From positions 1 to 5,890 of the forward strand of contig WAOZ01000013.1 of NCBI GenBank assembly GCA_015520975.1: a stretch of DNA of 5,890 bases, written 5' to 3'. The notes beneath the pieces are model-generated. The model searched no databases, was not told where the DNA came from, and saw only the letters and a list, made by a program, of their open reading frames with translations. Below are positions 1 through 5,100 of this stretch, one piece after another (the first letter of the stretch is position 1; every line of letters starts with the position of its first letter). The position numbers and the translations under genes were made by a program. The DNA comes from DHVE2 group archaeon (GTDB taxonomy: Archaea; Thermoplasmatota; Thermoplasmata; Thermoplasmatales; Aciduliprofundaceae).

Positions 1-109
1 AAAAAGGCAGGAATACAGTTTGGAGAGAGAAATTGAAGAAGAGGTGGAGGCCGTTTTGCACGGTAATGATGATATAGATATTGATTTCGGATATGAGGAT
101 TCTCAGTGA
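1..109 (+). CDS. C-terminal end of an unidentified protein (5' truncated)
   Basis: The reading frame is open from the window edge (first complete codon at base 2) to TGA at 107-109, giving 35 residues. It starts with a charged, helix-prone stretch (residues 8-16 EREIEEEVE) and ends in an Asp-rich tail (GNDDIDIDFGYEDSQ). I do not recognise the family from this tail. The codon choice and lack of stops fit real coding sequence, and T-rich DNA begins about 20 bases after the stop, as expected at a gene end. Acidic tails like this are common in archaeal information-processing proteins, but that does not identify it. It lies 109 bases upstream of the clamp-loader gene on the same strand. Because rfcL seems to have its own promoter, the two need not form one operon. 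Confidence 0.6.
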   Translation, partial: KRQEYSLEREIEEEVEAVLHGNDDIDIDFGYEDSQ

Positions 110-130
110 ATTACATTGTTCCTAATACAA

Positions 131-157
131 TTATTTTTTACTATTTTTATTATTTTT
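131..157 (+). terminator. Oligo-T tract terminator after the upstream gene
   Basis: Three T-runs (134-139, 144-148 and 153-157) are spaced about ten bases apart, starting 22 bases after the stop codon at 107-109, with no hairpin before them. Archaeal RNA polymerase terminates on such non-template T-tracts without needing a stem-loop. Termination here is inferred. The same tracts could also simply be AT-rich promoter DNA for rfcL. Confidence 0.5.
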
Positions 158-180
158 GAATTTGCGAGGCTTTGAAGACT

Positions 181-200
181 GAGGAAAGTTAAAATATTAA
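181..200 (+). promoter_or_regulatory. Probable BRE/TATA promoter of rfcL (leaderless transcript)
   Basis: A purine-rich BRE-like stretch (gaggaaag, 181-188) runs into an AT-only element, TTAAAATATTAA (189-200). The centre of that element lies about 24-25 bases before the ATG at 219. Archaeal transcription normally starts about that far downstream of the TATA centre, which puts the transcript start at or next to the ATG. No Shine-Dalgarno motif lies close upstream of the start, which fits a leaderless message. The box is not a consensus TTTATATA, so this is a moderate call. Confidence 0.45.
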
Positions 201-218
201 CACACCAATGTCTTGGTT

Positions 219-1568
219 ATGGGAATACCATGGGTAGAAAAATACCGTCCCCGCACACTGAAAGATATTGTGGGTAACACGCAGGCAATCAGAGAGATGC
301 TCCAGTGGGCGGAGGAATGGGAGAAAGGTACGCCAAAATACAAAGCACTTATTCTCGTTGGAAAGCCAGGGTGCGGGAAAACATCCGCTGCCAGAGCGCT
401 GGCTATGGACATGGGCTGGGGCGTGATAGAGTTAAATGCGTCGGATGTCAGAAACGAAGCCAATATAAAGAAAATTGCGATGGTGGGGGCGGTTATGGAT
501 ACATTCACGGACGACGGTAGATTCCTGTCTGCTAAAAAGGGTGGGAAAAAACTCATAATTTTTGACGAAGCGGATAATCTTTATGAAGGTACGAAGGAAG
601 GGGGCGATAGGGGCGGTAAGAAAGCGATTGTTGAAACGATAAAGATAACAAAACAGCCCATAATCCTCATAGGTAATGATTATTATTCAATAGTTAGCGG
701 CACCTGGGGTAGAGCACTGCGCAGTCTGGCCAAGGTAATAAAGTTCAGGGCACACACACGCCCTCAGATAGTCAAAGTTTTGAGAAGAATCTGTGCAATA
801 GAAAATATTAAATGCGATGAAAAAGCCCTTTTATCCATCGCTGCAAAATCCGGCGGTGATTTAAGAGCAGCCATAAATGATTTACAGGCTATTGCCGAGG
901 GGAAGAAATATCTGAAAATTGAGGATGTATTCGCGGCCGGCTGGCGTGATACCCGTAATGAGATATATAAAACTACGCTGACAATTCTGCACACCGTTGA
1001 TTATAAAACAGCGAAGAACTCTCTTCTGAACCTTGACGAAGATCCGAATTTTGTTATGCTGTGGCTTGAAGAGAATATGCCTCTGGAGTACACAAAACCT
1101 GAGGATCTTGCAAGGGGTTATGAATATTTATCGAGAGCGGATGTGTTGCTGGGCAGGGTCTGGAGAAGGCAGCAGTACTCTCTATGGAGTTATGCGATGG
1201 ATATGATGGCGGCGGTCAGTGTGGCTAAGGATGAAAAGTACAAAAAGCACCCGAAAAAATACAATTTTCCATCATGGCTTATGGAAATGAGCAAAAGTAG
1301 AAAAACGAGACAGGTGCGTGATAGCATAGGAATCAAAGTAGGAAAAATTTATCACACATCATATAAACGCACTCTGGAAGATGTTATTCCTTATTTCCGT
1401 GTTATTTACGATAAAAATGAGCATCTCAGAAGTCTTTACACATATCTTCTGCATCTGACGACCGAAGAAATATCTCAGTTAACGGATGAGGATCCAGAAA
1501 AAGTCAAAAAAGATGCGGAGAAAGTAGGAAAGGAAATAGAAAAGAGGGGTGAAGGTGGGTCAGCGTGA
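219..1568 (+). CDS. rfcL: Replication factor C large subunit (clamp loader ATPase)
   Basis: This is the large subunit of the archaeal clamp loader, an AAA+ ATPase that, with the RFC small subunits, opens the PCNA ring and loads it onto primer-template DNA. Numbered from the ATG at 219 (449 residues), the RFC N-terminal box reads PWVEKYRP (4-11). The Walker A motif is GKPGCGKTS (48-56), the Walker B is LIIFDEAD with D116 and E117, sensor 1 is N153 in ILIGND, and sensor 2 is SGGDLR with R216. The C-terminal part (about 235-425) has the helical collar character of RFC-L. The last 25 residues are Lys/Glu-rich and contain no recognisable QxxhxxFF PCNA-binding box, which many archaeal RFC-L proteins carry at the end. 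An upstream in-frame TTG at 213 would add two residues; I prefer 219 because it is ATG, sits directly before the conserved N-terminus, and matches the predicted leaderless transcript start. The stop touches the stop of a convergent small gene. No rfcS is visible in the window. Confidence 0.95.
   Translation: MGIPWVEKYRPRTLKDIVGNTQAIREMLQWAEEWEKGTPKYKALILVGKPGCGKTSAARALAMDMGWGVIELNASDVRNEANIKKIAMVGAVMDTFTDDGRFLSAKKGGKKLIIFDEADNLYEGTKEGGDRGGKKAIVETIKITKQPIILIGNDYYSIVSGTWGRALRSLAKVIKFRAHTRPQIVKVLRRICAIENIKCDEKALLSIAAKSGGDLRAAINDLQAIAEGKKYLKIEDVFAAGWRDTRNEIYKTTLTILHTVDYKTAKNSLLNLDEDPNFVMLWLEENMPLEYTKPEDLARGYEYLSRADVLLGRVWRRQQYSLWSYAMDMMAAVSVAKDEKYKKHPKKYNFPSWLMEMSKSRKTRQVRDSIGIKVGKIYHTSYKRTLEDVIPYFRVIYDKNEHLRSLYTYLLHLTTEEISQLTDEDPEKVKKDAEKVGKEIEKRGEGGSA
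1498..1511 (-). terminator. Possible oligo-T terminator for the small gene, inside the rfcL tail
   Basis: On the minus strand, the A-runs at 1506-1511 and 1498-1502, which encode lysines in the rfcL C-terminal tail, become T6 and T5 tracts about 60-70 bases beyond the small gene's stop. Closely spaced T-tracts are the normal archaeal termination signal. If used, the DNA of the Lys-rich tail would also serve as the antisense terminator. A-rich lysine codons are common by chance, so this is tentative. Confidence 0.3.
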
Positions 1569-1709
1569 TTATGCTTCCATCACTGCAACAGCGGGCCCCG
1601 TGATTTCAAATCCGTCATCCAGCAGCGCCGTGATTTCATCAATGAGCGTGTCTATTTCTTCAATCACTTTGTTCAGTTCCGCTTCCATTTTTTCCCAATC
1701 ATCCACCAT
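1569..1709 (-). CDS. Small acidic coiled-coil protein, 46 residues, unknown function
   Basis: This short minus-strand frame runs from ATG at 1709-1707 to TAA at 1571-1569. Three signals support it: a near-perfect Shine-Dalgarno GGAGATGAT three bases before ATG, a BRE/TATA promoter about 55-70 bases upstream, and a protein that looks designed rather than random. Residues 5-29 form a clean heptad register: W5, L12, I19 and I26 at one core position, M8, V15, L22 and L29 at the other. Spacing is exactly 3-4-3-4-3-4-3, and Asp/Glu dominate the outer positions. By count there are 14 acidic and 2 lysine residues. After DDG (31-33) comes a non-helical, partly hydrophobic tail, FEITGPAVAVMEA. There is no signal peptide, Cys or metal motif. 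Expected structure is a parallel or antiparallel dimeric helix in the cytosol. I recognise no family. It could be a regulator, a partner-binding peptide or an antitoxin-like protein; the sequence does not decide. It is convergent with rfcL and divergent from the protease gene. Confidence 0.75.
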   Translation of the reverse strand: MVDDWEKMEAELNKVIEEIDTLIDEITALLDDGFEITGPAVAVMEA

Positions 1710-1712
1710 TTT

Positions 1713-1721
1713 ATCATCTCC
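1713..1721 (-). promoter_or_regulatory. Shine-Dalgarno site of the small coiled-coil gene
   Basis: Read on the minus strand this is GGAGATGAT, matching the archaeal anti-Shine-Dalgarno complement GGAGGTGAT at 8 of 9 positions, followed by AAA and the ATG. The protease gene uses the same design (GGGGGTGAT, three bases, ATG). That shared spacing is a main reason for calling the small frame a real gene and fixes its start. Confidence 0.8.
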
Positions 1722-1723
1722 TA

Positions 1724-1739
1724 TCAGACGAATGTCTGA
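1724..1739 (-). promoter_or_regulatory. Leader hairpin just before the small gene's ribosome site
   Basis: TCAGAC and GTCTGA form a perfect 6-bp inverted repeat around a 4-base loop, within the predicted 33-base leader of the small gene. The stem ends two bases before GGAG, so folding could influence access to the ribosome site or protect the 5' end. The stem is short, and a regulatory role is inferred. Confidence 0.45.
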
Positions 1740-1748
1740 CAATTGTCA
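1737..1748. promoter_or_regulatory. 12-bp perfect palindrome, candidate operator
   Basis: TGACAATTGTCA is a perfect 12-bp palindrome. Its centre (1742/1743) lies about 25 bases downstream of the centre of the TATA box at 1764-1771, right at the predicted transcription start of the minus-strand small gene. A dimeric helix-turn-helix repressor bound here would block initiation. The motif core CAATTGT recurs at 1849-1855 in the same intergenic region. Operator function is inferred from symmetry and position only. Confidence 0.45.
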
Positions 1749-1762
1749 TATATAACAAAGAA

Positions 1763-1780
1763 GTATATAAAGTTTTCTCT
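1763..1780 (-). promoter_or_regulatory. BRE/TATA promoter of the small coiled-coil gene
   Basis: On the minus strand the sequence reads AGAGAAAACTTTATATAC: a purine-rich BRE (1780-1773) directly followed by a consensus archaeal TATA box, TTTATATA (1771-1764). The expected start is near 1742, giving a leader of about 33 bases that contains the hairpin and ribosome site. A weaker AT-rich box, TTATATAT (1755-1748), lies downstream and could give a shorter leader. This is the best-looking promoter in the window. Confidence 0.7.
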
Positions 1781-1960
1781 TAAAATTACTTTGTCGCATA
1801 AATAGATGTGTAACACAAAGCATGAATTTTGACGTAATGATTACTCATCAATTGTGTAGTTTACTATCTCTGTATCATTTCATCAGTTGATTTTTGCAAA
1901 AAAAGCACATTGGGCGAAAGGATTTGATCTCATCCCCCAGTTGTTGTGTGTTTGTTGTAT
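1781..1960. other. Divergent intergenic region without a convincing gene
   Basis: This stretch separates the minus-strand small gene's promoter from the plus-strand protease promoter. I see no supported coding frame or RNA gene. It contains three short symmetrical sequences: TGTGT-A-ACACA (1807-1817), GTAAT-G-ATTAC (1834-1844) and TTTTTGCAAAAA (1891-1902). It also holds a GT-rich run (1940-1959). The first two are 11-bp palindromes 27 bases apart, centre to centre. They may be protein-binding sites for either divergent gene, but palindromes this short also arise by chance in AT-rich DNA. Confidence 0.4.
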
Positions 1961-1964
1961 TTTC

Positions 1965-1980
1965 GAGAAATTATTAAATA
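1965..1980 (+). promoter_or_regulatory. Probable BRE/TATA promoter of the subtilase gene
   Basis: CGAGAAA (1964-1970) followed by TTATTAAATA (1971-1980) fits the BRE/TATA arrangement. Start would fall near 2001-2003, leaving a leader of about 27 bases that still includes the ribosome site at 2017-2025. A later AT-rich element (1992-2001) would start transcription too close to, or beyond, the ribosome site and is less likely. Confidence 0.5.
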
Positions 1981-2016
1981 GCAGTACATATCTAAATTTT
2001 TATGCACTGATATTGC

Positions 2017-2025
2017 GGGGGTGAT
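2017..2025 (+). promoter_or_regulatory. Shine-Dalgarno site of the subtilase gene
   Basis: GGGGGTGAT matches the archaeal consensus GGAGGTGAT at 8 of 9 positions and is followed by AAT and ATG at 2029. It fixes the start of the protease and mirrors the site of the small minus-strand gene. Confidence 0.8.
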
Positions 2026-2028
2026 AAT

Positions 2029-2115
2029 ATGAGGCTAGTGGGAATTGGCAAATGGGTAATATTGTTTGTTTTCACAGCGTGCATATTAATATCTGGCATC
2101 CATTTGAACACGGCT
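2029..2115 (+). other. Signal peptide of the subtilase
   Basis: Residues 1-29 show a positively charged start (R2, K8), a hydrophobic core from about residue 9 to 24, and a likely Sec signal-peptidase site after LNTA (A29). C18 lies inside the hydrophobic core, so a lipoprotein anchor is unlikely. This places the enzyme outside the cytoplasmic membrane. Confidence 0.75.
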
Positions 2116-5100
2116 ATTGGAAAATCCTCAGTGAACAAGAGGGGAGAATACATGCTGGTCGAACTGAAAAATCCACATATGCTTGAATTACTGAAAAAAT
2201 CAGGATATGTAAAAATTGTTCACAATTATGGATATTACCTACTCGTAAAAACATACGATAAAAGAGCAATGAGTTTAAAGGGACTGTGTTTCCATAATTT
2301 GGATTATACGGTAAGATTCCAGACAATGAATTTCAATGGATCTTCAAATGAATTACCTTCGGATTACAGAGGCTCGTATTCGACGCATTTGTATCTTGTT
2401 CAGTTTGTAGGTCCAACGACAGTTCAGTGGCTCAAACAGGTAAAAACATTGGGTGTGAGAATATACCGATATTATCCAAATTACTCGTATCTTGTGAAAA
2501 TAAAGAACCCGATAGATGTTAGTAATTTAAAAAATCTCTGGTTTGTCAGGGATGTTGTTCCGTTTCAGCCATACTGGAAACTTTATCGCAACATATTGCC
2601 CTATATAGAAAATACCAGCGAATCGACGGTAATGGTCAAAATAGATCTTGATCCACATATGGATATAAATACTGTTGCAAGCGATATTGCGGTTGAGTAT
2701 GGAATAAGAATAATAAAAAAAGTGTATTACCCCAAGCTTTTCATTTCTTATGTTGTGGGTTATATATCTTCACCTATGATTCGGCATCTCATCACCTCAG
2801 ATGAAGTCTTGGGTGTGTCTCATTATGAATATATGCACATTTTGAACGATAATGCCGCGCGTATAATAGGTGCAGATTTATTAAGAGATGATTGGAGGAA
2901 CGGATTGGGGCTTTCTGTCACAGGGGCATCTCAGGTAGTTGCAATAGCCGATACAGGGCTTGATACCGGGAACATCTCAACATTACTCCCAGATTTTGCA
3001 GGCAGGGTGCTCACGATATACGATGCCGCCGGAGATGGTGATCCAAGCGATCCAGATTGCAGTCAGTTTGCAGGGCACGGTACGCATGTTACAGGAAGTG
3101 TGGCTGGTAATGGTGTGATGAGCGGCTCAAATCCCGCAAAGCACTACTACGAAGGATCCTATGCAGGCATAGCACCGGAAGCGCGCATACATTTTGAATC
3201 CATAGGTTATCACGATTCCTATTATGGGAGTTACTATCTTTGGTACGACTCAATTACAAATATGTCTTTGAGAAGTTACAAAGATGGGGCACGAGTATGG
3301 AGCAATTCGTGGGGAGGAAGTGATAACACATACACTTCAGAGTCAAGTGAGGTCGACACATTTATGTGGACACATAAGGATTTCCTAATAGTGTTTGCTG
3401 CAGGTAATTCTGGCCCGAAAAATAATACTGTGGGAGAACCAGCAACTGCAAAGGATATAGTCACGGTGGGTGCCTGTGAAAATCTTGTGCCTCATGTGAT
3501 GGCGCAGGGATTAAGCTCATATATGATGGCATCAAATATGTGGGATATACCGTATTTCTCCTCGCGCGGTCCCACTGCGGACGGACTTATAAAACCGGAT
3601 GTTGTAGCGCCCGGTACTGGCATCGTATCAGTGCGGCCATCGACATTGAACGATTCAAATACAGAATATACTTGGGAAATACCGGTGGATTCCAACAGTG
3701 ACGGCAAATATGATTACGGAGCGATGCAGGGCACCTCAATGGCTACACCCATAACAGCAGGTGCAGCGGTGCTTATTAGAGATTATCTAACAAGAGTAGA
3801 TCCTGATTATGACCCGGTTACTCACTCCGTAAATATATCTGCAGCGCTTGTTAAAGCGATTTTAATTGGTGGTGCAACATCATTACCTGGTTTTAAATAT
3901 CACGGCATAGATCAGGGCTACGGGCGCATAAATATAGCACGTGCGTTGATACCAGAGCCTCCACTCAGTTATAGATACTGGGACTGGCAGGCAGTAAGTA
4001 ATGGTGCGAACTGGAGCAGAACAATAGAAGTTAAGACATCAGAAGCTCCGCTCAGAATAGTTCTTACATGGACGGATAACAGTTCAGGTACAGGGCAGGG
4101 TATAGCAGTAAACAATCTTGATTTGAGGGTCATAGCGCCAAATGGTACTGAATATCACGGCGAAATGTTCAAGGGCGATTCACAGTGGAGTGTGGAGAAT
4201 CCCACGGGATACGATACCCTCAATGTTACTGAGGTAGTAAATGTGAAGAAACCCGCGGTTGGTACCTGGAGAATAGAGGTAATTGGTGCAAGCATAGGCG
4301 CAGATGACCCTGATGTCCACGCACCCGGAGCACTTGATCAGAGTTTTGCGGTTTATGCTTTCGGCCCGTTTGGAAATCAGAGTGTAGGAACTAGGGTTAA
4401 GGTTGACAAATACATAGAAGGTATAGAACCCAATTCTTACAAAAACTACTCTGATAAGCCCATACAAAAAGTTGTTGTGAGAGGTGGCGTAACCGAAGCG
4501 AGATTCAGAGTGGTTAACTGGGGAAATGTAAGCGACACCTATGCTCTTAATTATCGGGTAATACCCTCCACGGGAGATATATATGTGAGCTACAGTCCGT
4601 CGGTAATATCCCTATCCCCCGGGAAGGCAGTATGGGTGAATGCAACCATTCATGTAAATATAACGGCACACCCCATACTTTATAGGCTCCGATTGGAAGC
4701 GGTATCCAGTATTAATTCAAGTATAATCTCCTCACTGATAATAAATTTACAGGTTGTGAATACACCGCCGGTTAGACATACGCAGATAACATACGATACC
4801 ATCCCGAAAATAGCATCCGCTATAGCGATAGACCCTACGGATAATTCGTTATGGCTGGCCTATTTCAGGCAGAACATATCTACTACCGGTAATCCTGTGT
4901 ATCCCAAATCAGGTAATGGAGAGAGTTATGATCTTGTTATTGAGCATAGCACAGATGGAGGCTCCACATGGCAGGTTGCTGAGGTAATGACCAATTTTAC
5001 GAGATATTATAATTCTTCAGGCACGCTTAAAAACTTAATGGACTGGTATTACTGGTATCCAGTTATGAAAGTGGATTCGGGTGGTAATGTGTATGTTGCG

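Noticed and set aside
213..218. TTG at 213 as the rfcL start
   Set aside because: It would add only Met-Val before a conserved start, has no ribosome site, and the ATG at 219 fits the predicted leaderless start better.
197..994. Minus-strand open frames opposite rfcL (197-556 and 764-994)
   Set aside because: They lie fully opposite a clearly conserved RFC-L and show no ribosome site or recognisable motif.
1549..1755. Plus-strand open frame of 68 codons over the end of rfcL and beyond
   Set aside because: It has a low-complexity Ser/Ile-rich translation that is the antisense image of the small coiled-coil gene. The minus strand has the ribosome site, the promoter and the regular heptads.
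1822..1890. 22-codon plus-strand frame beginning MNFDVMITHQ
   Set aside because: No ribosome site, no promoter at the right distance, and a composition typical of chance intergenic frames.
2074..2085. Possible lipobox (FTAC) in the protease signal peptide
   Set aside because: The position before the cysteine does not fit a good lipobox, and the hydrophobic core continues after it; an ordinary Sec signal peptide is more likely.
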